In this document: positions 13,235 through 23,587 of the stretch, piece by piece
Layout of the letters: every line of letters begins with the position of its first letter
Numbering within the stretch: position 1 is the first letter of the stretch
Assembly: GCA_932521025.1 (NCBI GenBank)
Contig: OW051473.1
Coordinates: 5,394,001-5,458,000 of the forward strand
Direction: 5' to 3'
Source of the DNA: Oscheius onirici
Lineage: Eukaryota; Nematoda; Chromadorea; Rhabditida; Rhabditidae
DNA length: 64,000 bases
The notes under the pieces: generated by a model
Told to the model about the DNA's origin: nothing
The model's input: only the letters and a program-made list of their open reading frames with translations
The model's database searches: none
Position numbers and translations under genes: made by a program

Positions 13235-13355
13235 AACATTCGTGATAGCCAAACCGCCAAAGAATCTCAATCGACTTCGAAATAAAAAACTTCAAAATGA
13301 AGGACAATCCACGTCTATGCAGAATAACGGACAGATGATCACCATCTACGGAGAA
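13235..13355 (+). other. Possible coding exon upstream of the chloride channel
   Basis: Bounded by a good acceptor (CTTTTGCAG) and donor (GAA|GTGAGT). One frame is open through all 121 bases and is polar, including QSTSMQNNGQMITIYGE. Its phases do not join to the channel exon at 14329, so the parent gene is unknown. Could also be a chance open frame. Confidence 0.3.
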
Positions 13356-13371
13356 GTGAGTTCAATTGTTT

Positions 13372-13420
13372 TACCGGTTGAAACTGTGTAAATGGTGGAA
13401 GTGATGTTTGCTTTTGTGAA
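13372..13420 (+). repeat. 49-bp direct repeat, copy 2
   Basis: Identical to 12527-12575. This copy starts 16 bases after the donor of the possible exon at 13235-13355. Confidence 0.9.
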
Positions 13421-14328
13421 GTGTACTGTCTCGGGAACCCGAACAATGATTCTGTTCATGTGGATCAGCTTCTAACATGGGTCTCACTAGAAACTTCTTC
13501 GGAATGAGGAAGCAGAAATTCTGTTTATCCTCGAAGTTTATTAAGAGGTTCCCGTTCTGTTGGCTAAGAGTTCCTTTAATCAAAGTGTCTCTCAAGTTTT
13601 TGAAGAACCCTAGAGGAGATTTTAGGGAAAAGCTACTTCCTTCCATGCGTAGTTTACCACGTGGCTCTTTTTGTGAGGCTCCTAATAAAAATAGGAACTA
13701 CGGCTCAAGACACCTGAATCGACAGTTAGGGACCTTCTTTAAACACTAAACATAAGTTGACAGGGCTACCTGGAAATAGACGAACCATTTCTTGACAATA
13801 CAACAAAAATCATCACATTTTTGTACCATTGTTTCGTCTACTCAACAAATAGCCTTCCAAGTGGCAATATGTTCCCAGATTAACAATGGAGTGCCCTCAA
13901 GAAATATGAGCTTCCTTCCAGTATACTTGAGAGTTTCGCGCAACGTTCGAGACGAAGACGAAACAAAAGGATATAAAAGTTTCTTGTCTTGTTGGTTCAA
14001 ACACCGCCAGACCTTGTGATTTCGACTTGAGAATTTGCCCTTGGGCTGGGATCACACTTTAAAAAAGTTAGTAACGAAGGCATGCTTTATTTCCCATGAA
14101 AATTATGCAAAACCTTGCGTGTTTGCAAGCATGTTCGGGATTTCTTCCGTTTTGTCTAAGACTCTGTCTACGTTTTTTTGCTTCCGGGAATACATATACA
14201 ATTCTCACGTATTTATTGTTTTGACTTTTGAAAAACATCCAGATACTCGCTTTGTTCCCATCGGTTTCATTAGAATTTGGCGTCTTTATGAGACGGGACT
14301 CCCATGCAGCTTTTGTCTATTTGTGCAG

Positions 14329-16286
14329 TGATTTGGAACAAAATTTCCATTTGAAGGACGGCTTAGAAGACGGCAAAAATGGAAGTCCGCGAGGGGAGAG
14401 CACTCGGAAAGAAGAGGAGCCAGGCGAGGATGATCTCGACGAAATCCTAGCAGGAGATCTCGACTCAATGGAGTAGGTCCAGACAAAAGAATTTATTTAG
14501 CTCTCGTAGCGAGTCGTAAAAAGAAAATTTAGGCAAACGACGACGCAGAGGACAACGACCGCAGAACGATTTACAACAACTTCTGAAATCGCTCGCGTGA
14601 GGATGATGGTGTGTAGTATACCATACCTTTGCCTAAAATCCTTAGTTGCCTAGTTAACCCTAGTTCCTTGGTTTTCTGAACCTGATACTCATTCTCTGTG
14701 TTGTAGAGAGGATTTCAGGTTCATGCTCCCATCCTTCAGCCGCAGTCTTCTGACACAGAACTGTTAGAACAGCTATTGACGAAAGGCTATGATTGGAGAG
14801 TCAGACCCCCAGGAGAGGATGGAACTCTCCATGGAGGTCCAGTTGTAGTCTCGGTGAACATGCTCGTTAGGAGTATTTCTAAAATAGACAACGTGAACAT
14901 GGAGTACAGTGTCCAGCTCACATTCCGAGAAAGCTGGAAAGACGTTAGATTACAGTAAGCAGCAAGTTTTTGTCGTGTAATACAATGTGGTCAGATACGA
15001 AAAAGATAGTGATGGAAACATGAAGTCTGGAGTTCCTGACTTCCTAATCTTAACGGCTGGTCAACAAATTTGGATGCCAGATTCGTTTTTCCAGGTATCA
15101 AAAAATGAACGTCCGCAATCATATTATTTTAGAATGAGAAACAGGCTTACAAACACATGATCGACAAACCGAACGTACTGATCAGGGTGCACAAGGATGG
15201 TACAATCCTTTACTCGGTCAGAATATCACTGGTTCTGTCGTGTCCTATGCATTTGCAGGTATGTGTATTTTATTGATATGCAGATAGCATATTCAGTACT
15301 ACCCTATGGATGTGCAAAAATGCTTCATTGATCTTGCGTCTTATGCATATACCACTAAAGATATTGGTAAATCGTAAAAACTTCTTTGATGTCCAGCTTT
15401 TAGAATACGTGTGGAAGAGTGAAGAGCCAGTTCAATTGAAAGCGGGTTTGAGCTCTTCTCTCCCATCATTCATGCTGCGAAATGTCAGTACAACTTACTG
15501 TACCAGTCAGACGAATACGGGAGCATATTCTTGTCTCCGAACTGTTCTTGAATTAGAGCGCCAATTCAGGTAATTTTATTCAGTAGGAAATATTAATTGA
15601 ACTTTAGTTATTATTTGCTACAGTTGTACATTCCGTCTTTCATGCTTGTAATTGTTTCCTGGGTCAGTTTCTGGATTGATAGGACAGCAGTGCCGGCCAG
15701 AGTGACCCTAGGAGTGACAACGCTGTTGACCATCACCACTCAAGTAAAAATTATTTGTCATTAGTTTAATTTGAAGTTAAGGCCTCGGGTATTAGTTCAA
15801 AACTGCCGCCTGTTGCCTATATCAAAGCTATAGATGTATGGATTGGAGCTTGTATGACTTTCATCTTCGGTGCCTTATTAGAATTTGCCTTTGTTACCTA
15901 CAAGGCGAATCGTATCGAAGCTTCACAAAGTTTGTTATATTTTCACACTTTTCAGAAGGTTTTGTAGGAAAGAAACGTGAACAGTCCCTTCTTCTTAAAA
16001 ATGGTGAAGTATGGGTTCCAAGATCAGTGGCTGAACAAGAAAGGGAAGTTGATAAGGCTCGCCAAGTGCACAATCGGAAGACAGAAAAGAATCGCTGCTT
16101 CAGGTGATTGTTCTTTTGTATCATCAACATCAATACTATTTTAGGTGGCTCGAGCGCTACACGGAATGGCACGACAGAGCAAAACGAGCCGATCTCTTGT
16201 CCCGAATCCTTTTCCCCATTGCATTCCTTTCTTTTAACGCAGCCTATTGGGTGCATTACACACGATATCAAGCCTCTGATTCCTAA
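14329..16286 (+). CDS. Glutamate-gated chloride channel subunit (Cys-loop receptor)
   Basis: A pentameric inhibitory channel subunit of the nematode GluCl class, target of ivermectin. Eleven exons join in phase from 14329 to TAA 16284-16286 (about 497 residues). The acidic N-terminal segment ([18 protein letters not shown]) and a Thr-rich linker precede the ligand-binding domain: [33 protein letters not shown], and a second GluCl-type disulphide around [15 protein letters not shown]. The Cys-loop follows YYPMDVQKC. Pore helix M2 carries the anion-selective [14 protein letters not shown]3 contains [11 protein letters not shown]4 is [19 protein letters not shown]. No signal peptide is in these exons, so at least one 5' exon is missing. 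Candidate orthologues are glc-3, avr-15 or glc-1; I cannot separate them by eye. Confidence 0.94.
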
Positions 16287-16445
16287 ATTGGGTTCTCCCT
16301 TCTCCCTATCAAATAGGGCCCGTTTATAGTCATATGCATAGTTGTATTACAACTTCTCGGTGATTTCATCCGAACACGTGGTCTGCCCAATACTTACATT
16401 GTTGTACATGATATTGAATAACTTTATGCACAGTCTATGAACCTT
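16287..16445. other. Convergent 3' region
   Basis: The chloride channel (plus) and the CUB/LDL-A gene (minus) converge here with 159 bp between stop codons, which must hold both 3' UTRs. Confidence 0.6.
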
Positions 16446-17882
16446 TTACATTATCTTTCCACCGCCTACTGACGCTCTCTTCCAAGTGGTCTTTTTCTCA
16501 GTAACTTGAGCAGCGTTATACAAAGCTGGCAGAGTCTAAAAAACCGCGTTACATAATTCATGCAATGCACACAAACCTGTCTTCGTAGGAACAGCTCGTG
16601 CCTATGAACGGGCGGTGCACAGAGTTCTCTCATTGGTGACGTCGAGGCTTGATCTTCGGCTTCTGCAAACGAAAAGACATGTTACACAAAGAGTCTTACC
16701 CGGCTCTTGCTCTTTTAGGGATGCAGCCGGCTCAAAATTCAGGCGGGAAAGAATAGAAGGACGATGACGTTTCTCTCCAGAAGTTTTTCTGATGGGTGGA
16801 GATGTTTGTCGTTCTAAGGCTGGAAGAGGAACAGGTGTCGTAGTTTTAGACATCTCCTTGCTAGCATCTCTGAACAAACTTCTCTCCTCGTTTATAATAA
16901 AACTACCTAATATATTTTGCGAATGTCTGTCGTGATTTTCTGTTCTGTGTGAGGTAGAATCGGGAAGAGTAGCAGTATCCTGCGGAGCAAAGGGAAAGAG
17001 TTAAGAAAAACACTGAAACTTTAATTTAAAGCATCAATAGAACTAACCGATGAAGCTTAGATTAAGCAAGAAAAAACCAATCAACATCATTTGGCTGGAA
17101 GACAAGGCATCTCTATCATATTCAAATGATGTTAATGGAGTCACTTTCTAAACTATTAATTATCCCTTCTTGCTGGGCACTTGTGTGTGTCCACCGTCCA
17201 AGTAGTAATAGAAATCTAAACAAACATGCCTTCGTTTCAGAACAATTCACTTCTTCTCCGCAATTGTCGTTTTCGTCACACAAGTAGTCGCGAGAAACGC
17301 AAACTGTATGGGCTAACAACATACGAAAGCAGACAATAGTACCTGAAGGAATGGACGAACAGGCAAAAGAATCCCTCTGAGAGCAATCTTTACTCGCTGT
17401 GAACACGAGAAGGGCTCGAAAATTGAGGTTCATCGGCATATGGACCTCGACGGGTCCTTCAAAATATTTGTAAGCCTAAAATAGTAAAATAAAAGAATAG
17501 CGGTATAGGTCACTTTGGTATCAGTTCTGAGAACCATTCTGTCATTTTTGTTTTTAACCACAATCTCTTTGGTATTTTTGGGCTGTCGATGCGAAAACAG
17601 AAAGAAATGAGTGATGGAAACTGAAATGAATAGATTAGGCAATTGAGCTGTGATACCTGTGAAACCACTCGAGCTACCGGGAGAGAGATATAGCTTGCAC
17701 ACCTCGTGCACCGCCGTCTTTTCGGAAGATTGATACGCATCTGTGGAAAGCACGAGGAATGTCGAAATTGTTGCATTGCTGAACAAAAATTTGGAACATA
17801 GAAACTTGTGGTACCTCTGCTGTGGACATAACCCAGCTATAGACTCAGGTTGAGCCAAAAATACAACTAAAATGATGAACAT
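16446..17882 (-). CDS. Single-pass membrane protein with CUB-like and LDL-receptor class A domains
   Basis: Start ATG at 17880-17882 begins a signal peptide (MFIILVVFLAQPESIAGLC). The following exons give a beta-rich CUB-like segment (CKLYLSPGSSSGFT, then VHMPMNLNFRALLVFTASKD). Next is an LDL-A module with six cysteines and the calcium-cage motif CVSRDYLCDENDNCGEEVNC (about 17240-17340). A hydrophobic helix, MMLIGFFLLNLSFIGY, follows at about 17040-17085. The cytoplasmic tail is basic and Pro/Ser-rich (PALERQTSPPIRKTSGEKRH), ending at TAA 16446-16448. The junction between the LDL-A exon and the membrane helix is not settled; a GC donor after SETK or a short extra exon is possible. The architecture resembles CUB/LDL-A receptor-clustering proteins such as LEV-10 or Neto, but it is short and I do not assign orthology. 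Confidence 0.78.
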
Positions 17883-18315
17883 CTTTTGCTGTTTGAATGG
17901 ATGTGACACCCTTAAAGATAATTGGGCTGACCGCCTCCTCCATTCGCAGGCATTCACCAAGGAGCTCACATGGTCAAAAACGAGAATTAGCGAAAATGTG
18001 GGTAAACTTCGAATGGTGTAGTCTTTTATTAACTTTCAATTATCGGCGGACAAAACCAACTGCAAATGAGCCATATTCTATTTCGGCTTCCAGCTGTCAA
18101 GTAATCTCTGAAACGATTTTTGAAATGGAACTATCCGAGTTTGGCAACTATGCTTAAACATGTCAAAGTACTGCGTACTTCTCGAACTCTGTTCTACTAG
18201 AGTTTTCCAAATTGATTTAATCAGTTGGACAGAAAAGAGCCATTCACTGATAAACGTGCACTGGTTGTTCTAGCACTTTGTCCTGGTCTAAGTTCCTTTT
18301 TCGACAAGGAAGAAC
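17883..18315. other. Divergent intergenic region
   Basis: 433 bp between the start codons of the CUB/LDL-A gene (minus) and the DGAT2-like gene (plus). Presumably both promoters. Nothing else is visible. Confidence 0.45.
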
Positions 18316-19508
18316 ATGAAGCTCGCTCCCCTCAACGTTCCTCTACATAGGAGACTTCAAACTCTGGCAGTTCTCTATCTATTTACTACTTTATTATTCG
18401 CTCCAATCTTCACATGAATTCTACCCTTTTATTTGGTAAGACAGTTTTTAACTGAAAAACTCCTGTTTGTAGATGAGAACAGCCTATTGGCTTCTTGTAT
18501 TGGTTTATGCAGCCTGGTTCTATTTTGACTTCCATACTCCTAAACGAGGGTCTTATCGAACTGAATGGGTATTACGGCTACCTCTCCACCGGTGGTATTC
18601 CGATTATTTTCCAGTGAAACTGCATGTTACGGAAAAACTTCCCGAGGAAAGGTATCAAACCTATGCTAATTATAATAACATTCTTCTAGAACTACTTGAT
18701 TGGATATCATCCTCACGGGATATATTCTCTGGGAGCAATTATAAACTTTTCGACCAACGCAACAGGAATCATTGAACTTGTTCCAAAAATTAGCTTTCAT
18801 CTATGCAGTCTCGTCGGTCAATTTTTCACACCCATTAGGTTAAGAGCCACTTTATGACCTGTAATGGATTTTTCAGACGCGAATGGGCCATGCTTCACGG
18901 GATCATTCAATGTAGTCGAGAAAGCTTACACTACATGCTCAATTCCAAAAAGAAGGGGAACGCTTGTGTTTTGGTAGTTGGTGGAGCTGAGGAACCTATG
19001 GACGCGCATCCAGGAATGACCGAGTTGACATTGATGAAGAGAAAGGGATTCATCAAGGTAGCTCTCGAAACCGGAGCCTCTTTAATTCCTTGCTATTCTT
19101 TTGGAGAAAATGAGCTCTTCGAGCAAGTAGGCGTCACACACAATTTTCAACCGAATCTTTTCAGGCAGAGAATCCAAAAGGATCTCGTCTGAGAGATTTC
19201 CAAACCTGGGCAAAGAGCTACTTGGGTATCCCTCCGCTTCTTTTTCACGGACGTGGAATATTCCACTATTCGTTCGGAATTTTACCCTACAGGTGTAACA
19301 TTCCAGTTTCGTGACGTGTTTGTTACTTTTTAGGAATGAGATCAACACTGTGTTGGGCAGACCAATACAGGTGGTCAAAATGGAACATCCTGATAAGGCG
19401 GCAATTGACGATCTCCATTCCAAGTACATCAAAGGACTCCAAGAAGTTTTCCACGAGAACAAGCAAAAATTTGGCCTCTCAAAAGACGCTCAATTGAATA
19501 TAGTATGA
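18316..19508 (+). pseudogene. DGAT2-family diacylglycerol/monoacylglycerol acyltransferase, reading frame broken
   Basis: The family makes triacylglycerol at the ER and on lipid droplets. Six exons fit (18316-18435, 18473-18651, 18690-18838, 18877-19126, 19165-19292, 19334-19508). Visible family motifs are RRLQTLAVLYLF, YAAWFYFDFHTPKRG, the catalytic YHPHG (GYHPHGIYSLGAIINFSTN), and RGIFHYSFGILPYRNEINTV near the C-terminus. Two defects are seen. Codon 34 of exon 1 is TGA (18415-18417) within the first membrane segment. The exon 2/exon 3 splice (18651 to 18690) is one base short: the six exons sum to 1001 bases. Without these the protein would have the usual DGAT2 length. Either a recent pseudogene, or a real gene with consensus errors; a start at the exon-2 ATG (18473) would avoid the TGA but not the frame loss. 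The family call is certain. Confidence 0.85.
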
Positions 19509-19733
19509 TCATTCAACAATAAACTGTATATCGACCAAATTAGTTCTGCCCAACACTGTCCACGTGACGTTTACAATCAACATGACGAATCTCGTTTTCA
19601 GTTTCCGGTGGGGCGGTCGATGAACTATTAGCATAAATCCCACAGCGTCCCGCGCGCTGACTTTTCTCTCTGCGAACTGTTCGCTTGTTTCCCCCTATTT
19701 TATTCTCAAACCTGGGAGACACACTGAAAAACT

Positions 19734-20491
19734 ATGGGACATGAAGAACCTTCTTATAAGCAAGAGGGAAACTGGTGCTGCATCACTACTGGAATTCTAC
19801 TGGTAACTTTGATGCTTTTTATAGTTGGAGGGTTTCAGGTTACTGGTACCAATTTAATGATTGTCGCTGCTATCCGAATTCTACTTGATAAGGTGGATGA
19901 CATTAACGAGCCTTTAATTCAAGGTACCATTTTGCAACTACTAGCAATGGCATAACTCTCAGGCGAACTTCGTGATAACCTCACTGTATTCCTGTATATT
20001 TTCTGTATGACATTCTTTTTCGGATGCTGGTTTTGTATGTGTTGTGCTTGTAGGCCTTGCAGGTAATTCTGGTTCTCTCCTGCTCGAAATAGTACTTTAG
20101 GTGGGCAGCAAAGTGCCCTTCTACGTTTTCGTCATATACTACAGTCATCTCGCATAAATTCATTTCTAACCACCCAAAATTGAGGAGAAGATTGAGTATT
20201 GGCGAGTTGATAGATTCACATGGGCAAGTAATCTGGTTCAGATAGTGAGATGGAAGTTGATGAAGTGGTAGTCGGACATCATGAACCGCCTCCGATGAGG
20301 GCCCAAATCTCAGACAACTACGCTTACGAAAATCCAATGCATGTGGATGACCGTATCATGCAGGTAGTGAAGAATGGTATCAATTTGTACACGAAATTTA
20401 GAGAGAAGCCATGCCGCATATTGTTCCTCCGCCTGTCAAGATGCCACTCGGAAGACTTCGTTCCATGAGCATAGATGTCGGTTCAAAATAA
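19734..20491 (+). CDS. Small two-pass membrane protein, uncharacterised
   Basis: ATG 19734 opens an exon with a short polar N-terminus (MGHEEPSYKQEGNWC) and a first membrane helix (ITTGILLVTLMLFIVGGFQ). A small exon (VDDINEPLIQ) and an exon with a second helix follow: LTVFLYIFCMTFFFGCWF, then the Cys cluster CMCCACRPC, a likely palmitoylation zone (inference). A cytoplasmic tail, from EVDEVVVGHHEPPPMR to MPLGRLRSMSIDVGSK, ends at TAA 20489-20491, which overlaps an AATAAA signal. I could not find a phase-consistent join between the Cys-rich exon (ending 20062) and the tail exon (acceptor before 20236), so one exon or one base may be missing. No family recognised. Confidence 0.6.
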
Positions 20492-21624
20492 AGATTTCTT
20501 TTGAAATGTTGCGAATATCCCACCCTCGCGCAGCAGCGGGGGTGTCCACTTCAGTCCCTGGCATTTACACCGTGCTAAGACGTGTGCTCCCTTGGTCCAG
20601 ACACGCAGAGTGTGTCCGAGAGCAGTGTCTCATTAAACTCATCATCGTTTTCAATTTCACTACAACCGATCCCAAATGGCAGAAAGTACAGCCGTAGTCG
20701 AGCTTCGCAAGTTTCGTGTGGCGTGTGCTACCCACTCAAAAGAGTTTTTGAAGCCTCTTGATGTTTCCGCATGTGACTCTCGAACACATTCATTTTCTGT
20801 GATTTCAATCACCAATCAACTCTTGTTTTTATCTCATTTTCTGGATCTTTTTGGCTTCCGTTGAAAATATAAATATCTTCCTGCTCAGACAGACGACAAT
20901 GTGACATTCGGAGCCGGTCAGTTGTTGTCGCCGCAAACTTGTTTTCAAAATAAACGATCTTCATCATCCTCTTGTTTGACACCTAAGCGCCGAGAGCTAG
21001 CTCTGCCTCCCTTCCTCCCATCTGTTTGTGATTTATTTGTCTATTCATGAGTCTTTTTATGATTACAGACACATGTCAAAAAGTGGGCTCAGTGGTTTAT
21101 CACTCGCAATGTAACGATGTTTTTCTGATGGTAATTCGACCAAAATTTGCATGTGTTTGACATCGATTCTGCTGTCTCTACAAATTGCGTATCCGACAAT
21201 CAATCGTCAAAGAGAACACTTGTTGGATGAGCTACACTTCCTCGGAAGATATTCTATACGGGTCAATCTCTTTCAGTTTTTATAAAATCAGATAAGTGAC
21301 AAAATGAAAAAAGTTATGTGTTACACAATAATTGAAATGTTAATCACTGTTTTGAGTAGCTTGAGTGTCCTATTTTCGATGCTTACCACTATGTCAATAG
21401 GCTTCTCTCCCTCGCGTCGGCGCGTAGTCCTCGGGAGCACTCGTTTCCTGTATGATCCGTTTAGTTGCTGTTCTCTATACAAACATTCTTTTCCGCTGAT
21501 TTTGCACTATTCCCCTCTAAAAACTAGTATGCCTACTGTCACCTAACCTAATATGGCTGTCTTTCAGGGCAACGTGGAAGTCGGCTTGTATTCTGTGAAA
21601 CTCAGAACAGACGAGTCCACAACT
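20492..21624. other. Intergenic region
   Basis: 1.1 kb between the two-pass protein and the MIF4G gene, both on plus. GC-richer patches occur at about 20515-20640. No exon or RNA gene is supported. The MIF4G promoter should lie here. Confidence 0.45.
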
Positions 21625-23291
21625 ATGGCGCTGCAGCAGGTAGAGGTTGGTCACAGCTTTGAGAAAAGGTGTCAACAAGCTTTTAGTCGTTTTTAACTGC
21701 CGAAGAGATCGAAAAGAACTCGCGCAGCGGAAAAAAGCCCATAAACCGACCAGCGATGCAAATGTATCGACCGCCTGGTGAGTTTTTGTGCCTTTCTTCT
21801 ATTCTAAGTTCTTAAAGAGGAAAGCATACTTTTTCTCATCAGTTGAGCAAATATTTTTGTCGTACAGTAGTCAATAGAATCAGAACAGAAAAGTTCGAAT
21901 GTTCGTCTTTTGATGAGCAGACAAATCCCTGGCGCTCATTTACATGTCGCATCGATTGTCATTTCTACTGACTATGACAATTGCCGACTGTGAGTGAATA
22001 TCCACTTTCAAATACCGTTTTAAGGTCTTCGATCGGGCGGGAGCGAAAGAGGCGCTGCCTCTCCTGGAGCACCGTCGCGACCGAAGCCAGCAGCCGGTTC
22101 AAAGCCGCTGGATAGTAAAGGAAGTACTCCTGCTAGTGAAGGTACAACTATTTTTTGGATAAGCTGAACTCAATTTTCAGAAAACAACAATGTCAAGGGC
22201 TCAGAGTCGGGCGGATCCCGGTCCTCATCTCGCGCGTCACCCCGTGCCGATGAACAACGATTGGCACGGACTACAAGCAGTTTGAGTTCCGACAGTATGA
22301 AATCACAGTCGGGATCGGGATATGGCAGTAAGCAAGGAAAAGAAGGAAGCATCGGACCGGAGAAAGAGAAGAAGCTGAAACTGCCAAGCCCACCCAAGAA
22401 AGTCGAAGCAAAAGTGAGCTCTTTCAAAATGTATTCCATACCATCTGTTCAGAAAAAAGTGATGACAGAAAAGGAAATAAGTGAAGTAGCCAATGGTATC
22501 AGATCTCTTTGTCTCACCACGAATACAGCTGAAGTTGAGCAATTCATTGCAGGTAAGAAACAAATTTATATCGATCATTACTTGATCTCTGATCGGCCCT
22601 TGGCGGCTGCTTGTTTGATGTATTAGCCAGAGGCGCACATCCTCAAAACATAATGCGCGAAGCAATTTGACCGGTATTTCAGGTAATTTCACATCGAAGG
22701 AACTGGGTGAATGTGCCGGCTCAGCTCTTTGCCAGCATGCTATTGAAGGCGGAGGCGGCAGAAATGTTTCAAAGCTATGCGGTACATTGAAAAATGCTGT
22801 TGCTGTTAAAGGACTGGTCAGAGGAATTCTCTCATCCATATCACAGTACTTTGAATGTCGAGATCGTCTTCGTGCTGATCACTTCCGAATGTGGATTGCC
22901 TTTTTGAACTTTGTCTCAGACTTCTACTCCAGTCTTGGATCTCTTGACCGTGGGTTTTTTGTAAAGTTTTATACCAGTAACAGATTCAGAGGACATCTCC
23001 GCAGTTGTTTTTGATGTATTCGACTACTTACTCAAACCCCCAATTTTGGAAAGCGTCAAGATTGAAGAACTCGAATGTCTCATCTCGTCTCTCCTGTCAA
23101 TTGGGTGGGATCTTGAACGCGAATGCCCAGACAGACTCGCCCTCTTAAAAGATCTTATTCGTGATGCTTTCATCGATGTTACTGAGCCCTGGGCTCGTAA
23201 AATGATCCTTCTCCTCTTAGAGCTTGGAGCATCAGGATGGAAACTTCCTCCTGAGGCTAATGAATACTACTTTCAGCAGTCTTCCAATTAG
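21625..23291 (+). CDS. MIF4G-domain protein of the MIF4GD/CTIF/PAIP1 type, one-base frame break
   Basis: Proteins of this group link mRNA ends to translation initiation or to histone mRNA binding. Seven exons begin with a five-codon first exon (21625-21639). The N-terminus has a PAM2-like or CTIF-like motif (RPAMQMYRPPG), then a long Ser/Gly/Lys-rich linker. The MIF4G half includes CRDRLRADHFRMWIAFLNFV, FDVFDYLLKPP, and the terminal LLLLELGASGWKLPPEANEY matching the MIF4GD C-terminus. Within exon 22627-22949 the frame changes by one base near the T run at 22666-22668: upstream reads PQNIMREAI then stops, while the next frame reads on with LTGISGNFTSKELGECAGSA. Exons sum to 1181 bases, one short of a multiple of three. 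Most likely a missing T in the consensus. Confidence 0.83.
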
Positions 23292-23587
23292 TTTGCATCT
23301 ATATTCCTCCCCATATGCTAGATTTTCCCTCTAATAATGGATTGGTCTCACACACTCAGCCCTTCAATCCCCCATGACTATCCATGACAGCAGATCCTAA
23401 TTCCATTGATATCAGTGGCATGTCACTTTGCTGTTGTATTTGCCTTGTTTCACACTTAGTTTTTGTACATTACTGTCAAGTGTGTTCCCATTGCCCGTAG
23501 ATATGCAAATGTCTGTGATTAAATTGGTCTACTTAAAACTCAGAGCGGTGATTTATCAGAATCATATATGTACATAGACAGTAGGAA
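23292..23587. other. Convergent 3' region
   Basis: Holds the 3' UTRs of the MIF4G gene (plus) and the globin-like gene (minus). No other feature. Confidence 0.5.

Larger units (their letters stand above)
10745..14328. other. 3.6-kb mostly non-coding region upstream of the chloride channel
   Basis: Mostly AT-rich non-coding sequence with no recognisable gene. It contains a 16-bp tandem duplication at 11345-11376, a 49-bp direct repeat (12527-12575 and 13372-13420) and one possible exon at 13235-13355. The chloride-channel promoter, its signal-peptide exon and any 5' UTR exons should lie here, but I could not place them. Confidence 0.45.

Noticed and set aside
18415..18417. TGA in the DGAT2-like gene read as selenocysteine
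   Set aside because: No SECIS-like element seen, and DGAT2 enzymes are not known selenoproteins.
20540..20640. Minus-strand segment slightly resembling miR-124
   Set aside because: Shares only short pieces with the mature sequence, the seed differs, and no hairpin arm could be found.
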